A stretch of 64,000 bases of DNA from Flavobacterium frigidimaris (GCA_900129595.1 FQWG01000003.1:365690-429689), one strand, 5' to 3'. Counted from the stretch's first letter, positions 43,812 to 54,423 are shown. Numbers and translations are program-made. Notes: generated by a model not told the origin, from the sequence alone.

Positions 43812-46800
43812 ATGAAAGTTAAAGAACAAGGGCTTTATTTGCCTGAATTTGAACACGACAATTGTGGTGCAGGATTTATTTGTAATTTGAATGGTATTAA
43901 ATCAAATGATATTATTCACAAAGCATTGGATATCTTAATAAAATTGGAACATCGTGGTGCCGTTAGTTCTGATGGAAGAACTGGAGACGGAGCTGGAATT
44001 TTATTCGATATCCCACACGCTTTCTTTAAAAAAGTATGTGACTTTGAAATCCCTGAAACACGTGAGTATGCAGTAGGAATGGTTTTTTTACCAAAAAGCA
44101 AAAACCAGGTTTCTTTTTGTATCAACGCTTTCGAATCGACTATTAAGGATCAAAACTTAAAAGTATTGGGATGGAGAGATGTACCTGTTGAAGTCGAAAA
44201 TTTAGGGCAGATTGCCGCAGAAAAAGAACCAACAGTTAAACAGGTTTTTGTTAGCAAAAACGGTCAGGATTTAACTGAAAACGAATTTAATGCAAAACTT
44301 TTTGCAGCTAGAAAAATTGCTGAACATGCCGTAAGAGGATCTAAAACCTCTGAAAGCCACATGTTTTATTTCTCTAGTTTATCGACAACTACCATAATAT
44401 ATAAAGGTTTATTGATGCCGGAAGACATCAGCCGTTATTATGTTGACTTAAAAGATCCCGATTTAGTGACTCGTCTGGCGTTAGTGCACCAACGTTTCTC
44501 TACTAATACTTTCCCTTCATGGGAATTAGCACAGCCATTCAGATACATGTGTCATAATGGTGAAATCAATACACTTCGCGGAAACGTTAGCCGTATGCGT
44601 GCTCGTGAAGAGCTGATGGAAAGCAAAATTTTCGGAAATGATATCAAAAAGTTATTCCCAATCATCCTAGAAGGAAAATCAGATTCTGCTTCTATGGATA
44701 TGGTGGTAGAACTTTTATTAATGACAGGCCGTTCATTACCGGAAGCGATGATGATGGTGGTTCCTGAAGCCTGGGAAAAACACCAGACAATGTCTCCGGA
44801 GAAAAGAGCGTTCTACGAATTCAACTCTTGTATCATGGAACCTTGGGATGGTCCTGCTTCTATTCCGTTTACAGATGGTAACGTAATTGGTGCGTTATTA
44901 GACCGTAACGGATTGCGTCCTTCTCGTTACACTTTAACAAAAAGCGGTTTTGTAATCATGTCATCAGAAATTGGTGTACTTGATGTTGAGCCGGAAGATG
45001 TAGTACAACACGGTCGTTTAGAGCCAGGGAAAATGTTCCTTGTAGACATGAACGAAGGTCGTATTATCGAAGATGAAGAAATTAAAAAAGCAATTGTAAC
45101 AAAACGTCCTTACCAGGAATGGATCGATGAAAACTTGTTACAATTATCTAAAATACCGTATACCAATAATCCTACTCCTGTTGAGAAACTTGATTTCCTG
45201 ACAAGACAAAAATTATTTGGTTATACTATCGAAGACCTAAAAACAATCATTAACCCAATGGGAGCTCAGGGCGCAGAAGCCATTAGCTCTATGGGTAACG
45301 ATACGCCGTTGGCAGTTTTATCAGAACAGCCTCAATTGTTATACAACTATTTCAAACAATTATTTGCTCAGGTTACCAACCCGCCTTTGGATGGTATTCG
45401 TGAAGAAATCATTACTGATATCAGTTTAGCAATTGGTGGAGATTTTAATATTTTTGAAATTGAATCAAAACAATGTAAAAAATTAAAAATCCAGAATCCG
45501 GTTATCTCAAATGAAGATTTAGATAAAATCAGAAACATTGATCATGCAGATTTTAAATCGGCTACTATTTCTACTTTATATAAAATAGAAAAAGGAGTTA
45601 ACGGTTTAGAAAGAGCGCTTGAAAAATGTGTTCAGGCTACTTTTAAAGCGGTTTCTGAAGGATGTAACATCATCATTTTATCAGACAGAGGAGTTAGCGA
45701 AGAATTGGCTCCAATACCAATGTTATTGGCTTGTTCTTACATTCACCACTCGTTAAACATTTTACAGGTTCGTTCTAAATTCGGAATCATCATCGAATCT
45801 GCTGAACCACGTGAGCCACATCATTTTGCTTTATTGTTTGGATACGGCGCAAGTGCCATCAACCCTTATATGGTAAACGAGATCATTCACGATCAGGTAA
45901 ACCAGGGATTCATTACAGGAGTAAAAGCGGATTATGCCATTGTAAATTACAACAAAGCGATTGCAAAAGGCATCCTTAAAATCATGAACAAAATTGGTAT
46001 CTCGACTTTACATTCGTACAGAGCTGCCCAGATTTTCGAGATTTTAGGTTTAAACAAAACTTTCACTAATAAATACTTCCCATTTACACCTTCAAGAATC
46101 GAAGGAATTGGTTTGATGGAAGTAGAAAAAGAAGTGAAGAAACGTTTTCAGAAAGCATTTCCAAATTCTAAAATCGCAGGTTTATTGTCTTTAGAAATTG
46201 GAGGTATTTACAGATGGAGACGTGGCGGAGAAAAACACATGTTTAACCCGACAACGATTTCAAAATTACAACAGGCCGTTCGTCTGAACAGTCCTGAAAG
46301 CTATAAAGAATACTCAGACATGGTCAATGAGCAAAGCTCAAACTTAATGACGATTAGAGGTTTATTCGAATTCAACAATTTAGATCCAATTTCTATTGAC
46401 GAAGTAGAACCATGGACCGAAATTGTGAAAAAATTCAAAACGGGTGCGATGTCTTACGGATCTATCAGTAGAGAAGCACACGAGAATTTAGCAATTGCAA
46501 TGAACAGAATTGGCGGAAAAAGTAACTCTGGAGAAGGTGGAGAAGATCCTAAACGTTTCCAGAAAGAAATTAACGGAGATTCCAGAAACAGTGCTATCAA
46601 ACAAGTTGCATCAGGACGTTTTGGTGTTTCGATCAACTATTTGACCAACGCTAAAGAAATCCAGATTAAAATGGCTCAAGGGGCAAAACCTGGTGAAGGT
46701 GGACAGTTACCTGGAGAAAAAGTAGTGCCTTGGATCGCTGAAACAAGAAACTCTACGCCTTATGTAGGTTTGATTTCGCCTCCGCCACACCACGATATTT

Positions 46801-48329
46801 ACTCTATTGAGGATTTATCTCAGTTGATTTTCGACTTGAAAAATGCCAATCGTGAAGCACGTGTCAACGTAAAATTAGTTTCTGAAGTTGGAGTTGGAAC
46901 AATCGCTGCCGGTGTTGCCAAAGCAAAAGCTGACGTGATCCTGATTTCAGGTTATGATGGAGGAACTGGTGCTGCACCATTGACATCGTTACAGCACACA
47001 GGTATTCCCTGGGAACTTGGTTTAGCTGAAGCACAACAAACTTTGATCTTGAATGATTTAAGAAGCCGTGTGGTTCTTGAATGTGACGGACAATTGAAAA
47101 CGGGTCGTGACGTAGCTATCGCTGCATTGTTAGGAGCTGAAGAATTTGGTTTTGCTACTGCACCGCTTGTGGCTTCAGGATGTATCATGATGAGAGCCTG
47201 TCACCTGAATACTTGCCCTGTTGGTATTGCCACTCAGGATCCTGAATTGAGAAAAAATTTCAAAGGAACTCCGGAGCACGTCATCAACTTCATGTATTTT
47301 ATTGCTGAAGAGTTAAGAGAAATTATGGCGCAGTTAGGTTTCAGAACTTTAAAAGAAATGGTAGGTCAGTCACAAAAATTAAATGTGAACAAAGCGATCA
47401 AACATTACAAAGCCAATGGTTTAGATTTATCATCAATTTTATACAAACCTGAAAAAGCTAAGACGGTTCCAAATCACAACACAACTGAGCAAGATCACGC
47501 TTTAGATAACGTATTGGATTTTGAAATTATCAAAGAAGCAATTCCTTCTATTTATAGAAAAGAAAAAACAAGAGTTACATTTAAAATTAAAAATACAGAC
47601 CGTTCTGTAGGTGCTATTTTGAGTAATGAAATCTCAAAAATATATGGCGCACAAGGTTTACCTGAAGACACTATTTTAGTTGATTTTGAAGGTTCTGCCG
47701 GACAAAGTTTTGGTGCTTTTGCAACAAACGGATTGTCGTTTAAAATTCACGGAAACTGTAATGATTACTTAGGAAAAGGATTGTCCGGAGGAAAATTGAT
47801 TATCAAAGTCCCTCCTACTGCAACTTTCAAACCTGAAGAAAACATCATTATTGGTAACGTTGCCCTTTACGGAGCTATTACCGGAGAGGCGTATATTAAT
47901 GGAATGGCCGGTGAGCGTTTTTGTGTGAGAAACTCCGGAGCAACTGCGGTTGTTGAAGGAATTGGAGATCACGGATGCGAATACATGACTGGTGGTACAG
48001 TGGTTGTTTTAGGAAAAACAGGAAGAAACTTCGCAGCGGGTATGAGCGGTGGTGTTGCTTATGTTTACGATCCTAAACAACAATTTGATGCAACATTATG
48101 CAACATGGAAATGGTTGCTTTTGATCCTATCGAAGAAGAAGATGTGACGAAATTGAGAAAACTAATCAAAAATCACTCTTTGTACACCAACAGCCCATTA
48201 GCAAAAAGAATTTTAGCAGACTGGGAAAATGAACAAAACCATTTCGTAAAAGTAATGCCAACTGATTACAAAAAAGCATTACAGCGAATTGCAGAAGAGA
48301 AAAAAATAGAAGAATTAATAGCTGGATAA
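43812..48329 (+). CDS. gltB: Glutamate synthase large subunit
   Basis: GltB makes glutamate from glutamine and 2-oxoglutarate with GltD. The 1505-residue length is typical. The class II amidotransferase nucleophile is Cys18 in [14 protein letters not shown], so a 17-residue propeptide should be cleaved. Order: amidotransferase to about 420; central domain; FMN synthase domain with [54 protein letters not shown]; 3Fe-4S cysteines in [19 protein letters not shown]; and GXGXG region with [18 protein letters not shown] and [19 protein letters not shown]. It is followed by gltD across 184 bases of repeat-rich spacer. Confidence 0.98.
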   Translation: MKVKEQGLYLPEFEHDNCGAGFICNLNGIKSNDIIHKALDILIKLEHRGAVSSDGRTGDGAGILFDIPHAFFKKVCDFEIPETREYAVGMVFLPKSKNQVSFCINAFESTIKDQNLKVLGWRDVPVEVENLGQIAAEKEPTVKQVFVSKNGQDLTENEFNAKLFAARKIAEHAVRGSKTSESHMFYFSSLSTTTIIYKGLLMPEDISRYYVDLKDPDLVTRLALVHQRFSTNTFPSWELAQPFRYMCHNGEINTLRGNVSRMRAREELMESKIFGNDIKKLFPIILEGKSDSASMDMVVELLLMTGRSLPEAMMMVVPEAWEKHQTMSPEKRAFYEFNSCIMEPWDGPASIPFTDGNVIGALLDRNGLRPSRYTLTKSGFVIMSSEIGVLDVEPEDVVQHGRLEPGKMFLVDMNEGRIIEDEEIKKAIVTKRPYQEWIDENLLQLSKIPYTNNPTPVEKLDFLTRQKLFGYTIEDLKTIINPMGAQGAEAISSMGNDTPLAVLSEQPQLLYNYFKQLFAQVTNPPLDGIREEIITDISLAIGGDFNIFEIESKQCKKLKIQNPVISNEDLDKIRNIDHADFKSATISTLYKIEKGVNGLERALEKCVQATFKAVSEGCNIIILSDRGVSEELAPIPMLLACSYIHHSLNILQVRSKFGIIIESAEPREPHHFALLFGYGASAINPYMVNEIIHDQVNQGFITGVKADYAIVNYNKAIAKGILKIMNKIGISTLHSYRAAQIFEILGLNKTFTNKYFPFTPSRIEGIGLMEVEKEVKKRFQKAFPNSKIAGLLSLEIGGIYRWRRGGEKHMFNPTTISKLQQAVRLNSPESYKEYSDMVNEQSSNLMTIRGLFEFNNLDPISIDEVEPWTEIVKKFKTGAMSYGSISREAHENLAIAMNRIGGKSNSGEGGEDPKRFQKEINGDSRNSAIKQVASGRFGVSINYLTNAKEIQIKMAQGAKPGEGGQLPGEKVVPWIAETRNSTPYVGLISPPPHHDIYSIEDLSQLIFDLKNANREARVNVKLVSEVGVGTIAAGVAKAKADVILISGYDGGTGAAPLTSLQHTGIPWELGLAEAQQTLILNDLRSRVVLECDGQLKTGRDVAIAALLGAEEFGFATAPLVASGCIMMRACHLNTCPVGIATQDPELRKNFKGTPEHVINFMYFIAEELREIMAQLGFRTLKEMVGQSQKLNVNKAIKHYKANGLDLSSILYKPEKAKTVPNHNTTEQDHALDNVLDFEIIKEAIPSIYRKEKTRVTFKIKNTDRSVGAILSNEISKIYGAQGLPEDTILVDFEGSAGQSFGAFATNGLSFKIHGNCNDYLGKGLSGGKLIIKVPPTATFKPEENIIIGNVALYGAITGEAYINGMAGERFCVRNSGATAVVEGIGDHGCEYMTGGTVVVLGKTGRNFAAGMSGGVAYVYDPKQQFDATLCNMEMVAFDPIEEEDVTKLRKLIKNHSLYTNSPLAKRILADWENEQNHFVKVMPTDYKKALQRIAEEKKIEELIAG

Positions 48330-48513
48330 ATGATTTTAGAATTTTAGATTTTAGAGTTCAGATTTTAGATTGAAACTAACCTCAAAGCTTTGCGGACTTA
48401 AAACACTCAAAAAAGCAAAAACAAAAACCTTGTGTTCTTTGCGGTTAAAAAAAATTAGAATTTGGAATTTTAAAAGATTGGAATTTTAAACCTTTACTTT
48501 AATTAAAAATGTC

Positions 48514-49968
48514 ATGGGTAAAATAGGCGGATTTAAAGAATATAACAGAGCCGACGAAAGTAATTTAGCAGTTGCAGAACGTGTTTCGAACTACAGCGAA
48601 TTTACTATTCCGTTAGCAAAAGATAAAATAAAAGAACAAGGTTCAAGATGCATGGATTGTGGGATTCCTTTTTGCCACAGTGCTTGTCCGTTAGGAAATT
48701 TAATTCCTGACTTCAACGACATGGTACATCAGGAAGAATGGCAGAGCGCATTAAATATTTTGCAGTCTACCAACAACTTTCCTGAATTTACAGGCCGCTT
48801 ATGCCCTGCTCCATGTGAGAAATCATGTGTATTAGGGATCATCAAAGAACCTGTTGCGATCGAAAACATAGAGAAAAACATCATCGAAAGAGGTTTTGCT
48901 GAAGGCTGGATCAAACCACAAGCGCCAAAAACCAGAACAGGCAAAACGGTAGCCGTTATTGGTTCCGGTCCTGCAGGTTTGGCAGCGGCTCAACAATTAA
49001 ACAGAGCCGGTCACACGGTAACTGTTTTTGAAAGAGACAATGCTATTGGAGGTTTATTGCGTTACGGAATTCCAAACTTCAAATTAGAAAAAGGAATCAT
49101 CGACAGACGTGTATTAATCCTTGAAGCGGAAGGAATCACTTTTAAAACAAACGTGAATGTTGGAGTAAACTTTAGCGTTGAAGAACTAAATGCTTTCGAT
49201 TCTATCGTATTATGCGGTGGAGCAACTGAAAGAAGAAGTTTACCAACTAAAGGAATCGAAAGCAAAGGCGTTGTTCAGGCAATGGATTTCTTAACACAAC
49301 AAACTAAAGTGTTATACGGAGAATCAATTCCGGATCAGGTAAAAGCGACTGGAAAAGATGTTATCGTAATTGGTGGTGGTGATACAGGTTCTGACTGTGT
49401 TGGAACATCAAACCGTCACGGAGCAAAATCAGTAACTAACTTTGAGATTTTACCAAAACCACCGGTTGGAAGAAGTGAATCTACGCCATGGCCTTTCTGG
49501 CCGTTACAGTTGAAAACGTCATCTTCTCACGAAGAAGGCTGTGACAGAAACTGGTTAATCAATACTAAAGAATTCTTATCTAACGAAAAAGGAGAATTAG
49601 TTGGATTAAAAACCGTTGAGGTACAATGGAAAATGACTCCGGGTCAGCGTCCTGAATTGATCGAAAAAGAAGGTTCAGAGAAAATCTGGCCATGTGATTT
49701 GGCTTTATTGGCTTTAGGATTTACAGGTCCGGAAAAAACTTTAAGCGAGCAATTGGGTCTTGAATTAGACATGAGAAGCAACTATAAGGCAAAAAATTAT
49801 CAAACGAATGTACCTCATATTTTCACTGCCGGAGATATGCGAAGAGGACAATCGTTAATCGTATGGGCTATTTCAGAAGGTCGCGAAGCAGCAAGAGAAG
49901 TAGATTTGTTCTTAATGGGCTCTACTAACTTGCCAACCAAAGGAAACGGAGACTTACCGAGTCTATAG
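48514..49968 (+). CDS. gltD: Glutamate synthase small subunit
   Basis: GltD passes electrons from NAD(P)H via FAD and 4Fe-4S clusters to GltB. The protein is 484 residues. N-terminal cluster cysteines are CMDCGIPFCHSACPLGNL and CPAPCEKSCVLG; FAD loop is VIGSGPAGLAAAQQLN; NAD(P)H loop is VIVIGGGDTGSDCVG; the C-terminal FAD contact is IFTAGDMRRGQSLIVWAI. The spacer after gltB (48330-48513) contains AGATTTTAGA and TTTGCGG repeat words but no terminator with a T-run, so both genes probably share a transcript. Confidence 0.98.
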   Translation: MGKIGGFKEYNRADESNLAVAERVSNYSEFTIPLAKDKIKEQGSRCMDCGIPFCHSACPLGNLIPDFNDMVHQEEWQSALNILQSTNNFPEFTGRLCPAPCEKSCVLGIIKEPVAIENIEKNIIERGFAEGWIKPQAPKTRTGKTVAVIGSGPAGLAAAQQLNRAGHTVTVFERDNAIGGLLRYGIPNFKLEKGIIDRRVLILEAEGITFKTNVNVGVNFSVEELNAFDSIVLCGGATERRSLPTKGIESKGVVQAMDFLTQQTKVLYGESIPDQVKATGKDVIVIGGGDTGSDCVGTSNRHGAKSVTNFEILPKPPVGRSESTPWPFWPLQLKTSSSHEEGCDRNWLINTKEFLSNEKGELVGLKTVEVQWKMTPGQRPELIEKEGSEKIWPCDLALLALGFTGPEKTLSEQLGLELDMRSNYKAKNYQTNVPHIFTAGDMRRGQSLIVWAISEGREAAREVDLFLMGSTNLPTKGNGDLPSL

Positions 49969-50087
49969 TTTTGAGGTTCTAAGTTGCTAAGGTACTGAGG
50001 AACTAAGGTTTCTTTCTAACTTATAATCTTAAGAACTTAAAGATTAAAACTATAAAGTCTTTATTCCGATAAACAACATAACTACTA

Positions 50088-50124
50088 ACAAACCCTTGAA
50101 TTTACATTCAGGGGTTTTGTTTTT
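50088..50124 (+). terminator. Intrinsic terminator of gltBD
   Basis: ACAAACCCTTGAA (50088-50100) pairs with TTCAGGGGTTTTGT (50107-50120) with a G-T pair, followed by Ts. Confidence 0.8.
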
Positions 50125-50126
50125 TT

Positions 50127-50224
50127 GCCCACGGATGTCACAGATTAGACGAAATTACGCGGATTTTTTTTATCTTTATTTTAAAAATCTGTGTTCATCC
50201 GTTTGATCCGTACAATCCGTGGGC
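50127..50224. repeat. Nested inverted repeat (CCCACGGAT / CACAGATT family)
   Basis: GCCCACGGAT (50127-50136) and ATCCGTGGGC (50215-50224) are perfect inverse copies. Inside, GGATG and CACAGATT pair with AATCTGTG and CATCC. CACAGATT is shared with the repeat at 31077-31213. Confidence 0.75.
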
Positions 50225-50310
50225 TTAAAATTTTTATAAAAATTCGAAATAAGCTAGTTTTTGTTTAAAAACAAACAATTTGTTATAATTTGTTATTTTT
50301 CTACAATTAA

Positions 50311-50341
50311 TTTGCCGTTAGTCAAAAGTGTAATAACTTTG
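50311..50341 (+). promoter_or_regulatory. Complete Bacteroidota promoter of lysA
   Basis: TTTG (50311-50314) is followed 19 bases later by TAACTTTG (50334-50341), the full -33/-7 pair. The leader is about 15 bases. Confidence 0.75.
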
Positions 50342-50359
50342 CTCAAAATAGTTTAAAAA

Positions 50360-51583
50360 ATGCAAGCAAAAGATTTACTGCAGTTAGCAGACCAATTTGG
50401 AAGTCCATTATATGTTTATGATGCCGAAAAAATCCAATCTCAGTACAACAGGTTAACTAAAGCTTTCTCTAAGGTAGAAAACTTGAGAGTTAATTATGCC
50501 ATGAAGGCATTGTCTAACGTTGCGATTCTTCAGTTATTAAAGAACATGGGATCTGGTTTAGATACTGTATCGATTCAAGAAGTTTTATTGGGACTTCATG
50601 CTGGCTATGAACCTGAAAAAATCTTTTTTACACCAAACGGAGTTTCTCTTGAAGAAATCGAAGAAGTTGCCGCAATGGGTGTACAAATCAATATTGACAA
50701 CTTATCTATTCTGGAGCAATTCGGAACAAAATATCCACAAATTCCGGTATGTATTCGTATCAATCCGCACGTAATGGCGGGAGGAAATGCTAATATTTCG
50801 GTAGGACACATCGATAGTAAATTCGGAATCTCTGTACACCAAATTCCGCATATATTGCGAATTGTAGAGAATACCAAAATGAGCATCGTGGGAATTCACA
50901 TGCACACAGGATCTGATATCCTTGATATCGAAGTATTCTTGTATGCTGCTGAAATCTTGTTTGATACTGCAAAACACTTCAAAGACCTTGAGTTTTTAGA
51001 TTTCGGAAGCGGATTCAAAGTGCCTTACAAAAAAGACGATATCGAAACAGACATCGAAGAATTAGGTAAAAAACTATCAAAAAGATTCAATGCGTTCTGC
51101 GCAGAATACGGTAGAGATTTGACGTTGATTTTCGAACCAGGAAAATTTTTAGTAAGCGAAGCAGGTTTCTTCTTAGCGAAAGTAAACGTAGTAAAACAAA
51201 CAACCTCAACAGTTTTTGCCGGAGTTGACAGTGGTTTCAACCACTTAATCCGTCCTATGTTTTATGGTTCGTCACACCATATCGAAAACATCTCTAACCC
51301 TAAAGGAAAAGAGCGTTTTTACTCTGTAGTAGGATACATTTGCGAAACGGATACTTTTGCCAACAACCGCAGAATCTCAGAAATTACCGAAGGTGATATT
51401 CTGGCTTTCAGAAACGCCGGAGCATATTGTTTCTCGATGGCTTCGAACTACAATTCAAGATACAAACCAGCTGAAGTTTTATGGATGAACGGACAAGGAA
51501 TCTTAATTCGTCAACACGAAACATTCGAAGATTTGCTTAAAAATCAAATTCCGTTGCCACAAGAAGTTGCAGCAACAGTTTAA
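50360..51583 (+). CDS. lysA: Diaminopimelate decarboxylase
   Basis: The last enzyme of lysine biosynthesis, converting meso-diaminopimelate to lysine with PLP. The 407 residues include FGSPLYVYDAEKI, PLP Lys in VNYAMKALSNVAI, SVGHIDSKFGISVHQIP, GIHMHTGSDILD, LDFGSGFKVPYKKDD, FEPGKFLVSEAG, and catalytic Cys region VVGYICETDTFANNR with FRNAGAYCFSMASNYN. It has its own full promoter and terminator, so is a single-gene unit. Confidence 0.95.
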   Translation: MQAKDLLQLADQFGSPLYVYDAEKIQSQYNRLTKAFSKVENLRVNYAMKALSNVAILQLLKNMGSGLDTVSIQEVLLGLHAGYEPEKIFFTPNGVSLEEIEEVAAMGVQINIDNLSILEQFGTKYPQIPVCIRINPHVMAGGNANISVGHIDSKFGISVHQIPHILRIVENTKMSIVGIHMHTGSDILDIEVFLYAAEILFDTAKHFKDLEFLDFGSGFKVPYKKDDIETDIEELGKKLSKRFNAFCAEYGRDLTLIFEPGKFLVSEAGFFLAKVNVVKQTTSTVFAGVDSGFNHLIRPMFYGSSHHIENISNPKGKERFYSVVGYICETDTFANNRRISEITEGDILAFRNAGAYCFSMASNYNSRYKPAEVLWMNGQGILIRQHETFEDLLKNQIPLPQEVAATV

Positions 51584-51610
51584 AAATAAAAAAAAAGAGA
51601 ATATCTATTG

Positions 51611-51644
51611 AATCCCGTTTCTTAATTGAGGCGGGATTTTTTTA
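51611..51644 (+). terminator. Intrinsic terminator of lysA
   Basis: AATCCCG (51611-51617) pairs with CGGGATT (51632-51638), followed by a T-run. Confidence 0.88.
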
Positions 51645-51681
51645 TTGCAGATTTCTGATTCTAGATTTTAGATTGGCAAAC

Positions 51682-51956
51682 GTTTGTCAGGCTGAGCGAA
51701 GTCGAAGCTCACGCAAAGTAACCATAACGTTTGTCATTCTGAGGAATGAAGAATCTTCGCAAGAAACTCGACAAAGCAAATAGTCAATAACAGAACGCGG
51801 ATGACGCGGATTCGCTTTGCGAAAACACAGATTGAAACGGATTTTTTTATCATAATATTATAAAGTCAATCTTGTCGGGCTGAGCGAAGTCGAAGCTTCA
51901 GCGCAATCTTGTCATTTCGACGTAAGGAGAAATCCTCGCAAGAAACTCTACAAAGC
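51682..51956 (+). repeat. TTGTCA-repeat array upstream of the GIY-YIG gene
   Basis: Four direct units: TTGTCAGGCTGAGCGAAGTC (from 51684), TTTGTCATTCTGAGGAATGA ending ACTCGACAAAG (51730-51777), a second TTGTCGGGCTGAGCGAAGTC (from 51872), and a full CATTTCGA unit ending ACTCTACAAAG (51904-51956). The shared ACGCGGATTCGCTTTGCGAA block is at about 51802-51822. All three known variants (CATTTCGA, CATTCTGA, CAGGCTGA) are mixed here. Confidence 0.85.
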
Positions 51957-52025
51957 ATATCAAATCCAGAATAAAAAGAAAGAAAAATCTTAAAATTAAA
52001 TTCTAACTTTAGCCAAAAATTGAAA

Positions 52026-52340
52026 ATGCAATTACAAGAAGGCTACCACAGTTATTACATATATATAATATCAAACAAACATAAAACTGTTTTTTATACT
52101 GGAGTTACAAATAATTTAAGAATTCGTTTAAGCCAACATGCAGAAAATAACTTAAATGGAAATAAAACTTTTGCCTCAAAGTATCACGCTACATACTTAC
52201 TATATTATGAAAAGTTTACCTGGGTTCAAGAAGCAATTGCTCGTGAAAAAGAAGTAAAAAACTGGCGAAGAGAAAAGAAAATTGAATTGATAAAGACTAT
52301 TAATCCAAATCTTGATTTTTTGAATGATTTATTCTTATAA
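52026..52340 (+). CDS. Small GIY-YIG endonuclease
   Basis: A 104-residue single-domain GIY-YIG nuclease (UPF0213/YhbQ-like). The start ATG 52026 is used; TTG 52020 would add two residues. The GIY strand is YYIYIISNK (10-18), the YIG strand is FYTGVTNNL (23-31) with Thr replacing Ile, the catalytic Arg lies in LRIRLSQH, and the metal-binding Glu in REKEVKNW (73-80). No extra DNA-binding domain is present. It is enclosed by inverted repeat units, which suggests that it acts on or spread with them. Its biological substrate is unknown. Confidence 0.9.
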   Translation: MQLQEGYHSYYIYIISNKHKTVFYTGVTNNLRIRLSQHAENNLNGNKTFASKYHATYLLYYEKFTWVQEAIAREKEVKNWRREKKIELIKTINPNLDFLNDLFL

Positions 52341-52360
52341 TTTTATCTAAGCTATATTTC

Positions 52361-52428
52361 CAATCTTTGTAGAGACTTTTGCGAAGATTTCTCTCCCCGA
52401 AGCATCGGGATCGAAATGAACAAAATTG
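52361..52428 (-). repeat. Inverted CATTTCGA repeat unit downstream of the GIY-YIG gene
   Basis: Begins CAATCTTTGTAGAGACTTTT and ends TCGAAATGAACAAAATTG. It contains a CCCGAAGCATCGGG hairpin. On the minus strand it corresponds to the unit at 51904-51956. Confidence 0.85.
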
Positions 52429-52503
52429 TGGATAATTGGAGCCGGAAACTCAGCCTGATATCCCAACACAAAACAGACACGAACAACTTATTCAATAAGA
52501 ACT

Positions 52504-53043
52504 ATGAAACAGAATGTTTGTATTTTAATTTTAGTACTATTTGTAAATTTCTCTTTTGGACAAATCCTAAAAATAACAGATTTTAGGAAAGCGTATAATG
52601 ATCATAATCCAACAGACCACAAACAGCTTTTATCAAAGGGTTTTAAATTAAGTACGGATTCAATTCTGACAAACAAAAGAAAATTTATTTTTAAAAATCA
52701 AAACAGTAAGGAAATTATTGAACTAACCTTTATTGAAGACGGAGAAGGAAGTGAATATCTTAATATAAAATATTTTTTGAAAACAGAATTGGCTTATAAA
52801 AAATTCATCTCAACATTGCCGACATACAAATTCAAATATAGCAAGAGAAACAAACGCTATCAATTGCCTACTAGTTCCTATTCGGGCGAAAACATCTCTC
52901 TTAATGGCTTAACACAAACTGATGGGCAGAAATATTATTCTCTTGAGTACAATCGTTATGTAGACAAAGCATTATCGGGGCCAAGGCCTGAAATAAGCAA
53001 CAATATTGAACCACCAATTGAATCGCTTTCGAAATCTAACTAA
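52504..53043 (+). CDS. Exported protein of unknown function
   Basis: A 179-residue protein with a signal peptide (MKQNVCILILVLFVNFSFG, cleavage near FGQ). The mature part starts ILKITDFRKAYNDHN and is charged and mixed alpha/beta with several Lys- and Tyr-rich strands (YKFKYSKRNKRYQLP, SLEYNRYVDKAL). I recognise no domain. It lies between the GIY-YIG element and XRE paralogue 2 and may belong to the accessory region. Confidence 0.7.
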   Translation: MKQNVCILILVLFVNFSFGQILKITDFRKAYNDHNPTDHKQLLSKGFKLSTDSILTNKRKFIFKNQNSKEIIELTFIEDGEGSEYLNIKYFLKTELAYKKFISTLPTYKFKYSKRNKRYQLPTSSYSGENISLNGLTQTDGQKYYSLEYNRYVDKALSGPRPEISNNIEPPIESLSKSN

Positions 53044-53211
53044 ATCTGTACGCACAACGGATAATGAACCCCAGCTCACAATGTTGATGAAATCCTGAAA
53101 CGAAAAGATCAATTACATGTCCGAAAAAACATATATTTGTGCAACCAAAAATAGTATCGTACCAAAAAACTTGTTTTTTACCAAGCACTATTTTGTAAAA
53201 AAAATTTTAAA

Positions 53212-53219
53212 TACCTTTG
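53212..53219 (+). promoter_or_regulatory. -7 element of XRE paralogue 2, leaderless layout
   Basis: TACCTTTG, then AAGT, then ATG 53224. The gap is four bases, as for paralogue 1. A TTTG at 53192-53195 is slightly closer than usual for -33. Confidence 0.55.
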
Positions 53220-53223
53220 AAGT

Positions 53224-53637
53224 ATGAGCACAGCAACAAAACCCAAGCATATTGGCAGAAATATAAGCCGAATCAGAGAACTTCGTGGCATGAAACAAGA
53301 AGCACTTGCTGAAGCCATTGGCTTAAGTCAACAAACTGTTTCAAGCATTGAAGGAAGCGAGGAAATCGAAACCAAAAAACTGGTAGAAATTGCAAAAGTT
53401 CTTGGTGTTACGGTAGAAGCTATTGAAAACTTTTCGGAAGAATCAGTTTTTAATTATTTCAATACGTATTACGATACAAAAGATAGCGTAATCAACGCAG
53501 GTAATAATTCAGGTGAAAACTCAAATAATTATTGCACATTCAATCCCCTTGATAAAGTGGTTGAACTTTACGAACGTTTGGTACAGGTTGAAAAAGAAAA
53601 AAATGAATATTTAGAAAAATTACTAAAAGGAAAGTAA
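53224..53637 (+). CDS. XRE-family helix-turn-helix regulator, paralogue 2
   Basis: A 137-residue regulator paralogous to 24030-24443, with the same HTH at 10-65 (ISRIRELRGMKQEALAEAI, SQQTVSSIEGSEEIE, VLGVTVEAIENFSEES) and a C-terminal coiled coil (VVELYERLVQVEKEKNEYL). The central linker is Asn/Ser-rich and differs in sequence. Promoter layout, length and flanking repeat clusters parallel those of paralogue 1. A strong terminator follows. It may regulate accessory or repeat-associated genes; this is speculative. Confidence 0.9.
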   Translation: MSTATKPKHIGRNISRIRELRGMKQEALAEAIGLSQQTVSSIEGSEEIETKKLVEIAKVLGVTVEAIENFSEESVFNYFNTYYDTKDSVINAGNNSGENSNNYCTFNPLDKVVELYERLVQVEKEKNEYLEKLLKGK

Positions 53638-53663
53638 TCTTCGTGAAAAATAAAACTCTTATT

Positions 53664-53702
53664 AAATGCACAAATATCTTTGGACTTTGTGCATTTTTTT
53701 TG
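53664..53702 (+). terminator. Intrinsic terminator of XRE paralogue 2
   Basis: AAATGCACAAA (53664-53674) and TTTGTGCATTT (53686-53696) form a perfect stem, followed by Ts. Confidence 0.88.
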
Positions 53703-53730
53703 ACCTTTATCAAAATAAAAAAACATCAAA

Positions 53731-54099
53731 ATGAAACTACAAGTCCGAATCCTAATTTACTCCATACTCTTCTTTTTATATCTTTCTACAACGTCACTTT
53801 TGCTTTCGCTGGGTGAAGTATTAAAAACAGATCCTTATATTACTTTAGGCTGTGGTTTTGCAGTTTTAAACCTGATTTATACTTTCTTAGCCCTAAAGTG
53901 GACGCCTTTACTCAATGTGATTTCTGCTGTCGCTATTGCTGCTCTAAGTTTGTATTTGGCCGTACAATTTGCAAATTTACACCTGCTTGCCAATTATGAT
54001 CCTTATCTGGTAAAAACGGCAATATTTACAAATGCTATTTTATCTATTTTGTTCTGGGAAATTGTGTATCAGGTAAAAAGCAGAAAAGAACTAAAATAA
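53731..54099 (+). CDS. Small four-helix membrane protein
   Basis: A 122-residue protein with four predicted transmembrane helices (about residues 8-28, 36-56, 60-85 and 95-115) and a basic C-terminal tail KSRKELK. No family is recognised; size and shape are similar to DoxX- or DUF-type small inner-membrane proteins. It is expected in the inner membrane. It starts after the terminator of the XRE gene, so has its own promoter, not identified. Confidence 0.65.
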   Translation: MKLQVRILIYSILFFLYLSTTSLLLSLGEVLKTDPYITLGCGFAVLNLIYTFLALKWTPLLNVISAVAIAALSLYLAVQFANLHLLANYDPYLVKTAIFTNAILSILFWEIVYQVKSRKELK

Positions 54100-54423
54100 A
54101 AGCATTTTACAAGTCTATTGTATTGAAACAAATTCTCCTGTCTTTTCTATTTCGGTTTTGTATTTCCTGCATCACCGAAAAGAAGGACATACTATCAATA
54201 AAGCAGATCTTCGTTATCCTGATAAAAATGATAAAAAAAGTTGATCCTAAATTCTATATTTCTGCTATAAATTAAATAAGAATTGAACTTTCTATTCTAA
54301 AGTCTCTATGGCGTAAGTTAATTTTTATATTTTAGCAAAAGATACGTTTTGTTGGTCAACCATTTTTCAAATACCCACGAACACTATTTTTTGTATATAA
54401 CTTCTAACCAACCCATTCTTAGA
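54100..54423 (+). other. Spacer with a possible gene remnant
   Basis: About 320 bases with no complete gene. One plus-strand frame is open from about 54101 to TGA 54242-54244 without an ATG, reading SISVLYFLHHRKEGHTINKA near its middle. It could be the tail of a degraded gene. It is out of frame with the upstream membrane protein. The rest up to 54423 is AT-rich. Confidence 0.3.

Larger units (their letters stand above)
51904..52428 (+). mobile_element. Candidate GIY-YIG element bounded by inverted repeats
   Basis: A CATTTCGA unit in direct orientation (51904-51956) and one in inverted orientation (52361-52428) enclose a single nuclease gene. The right unit, read on the minus strand, is TTGTTCATTTCGA, then a CCCGATGC/TTCGGGG hairpin, GAGAAATCTTCGC, and TCTCTACAAAGATTGG, matching the left unit throughout. 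No target-site duplication could be confirmed by eye. Mobility is inferred only from this layout. Confidence 0.5.
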
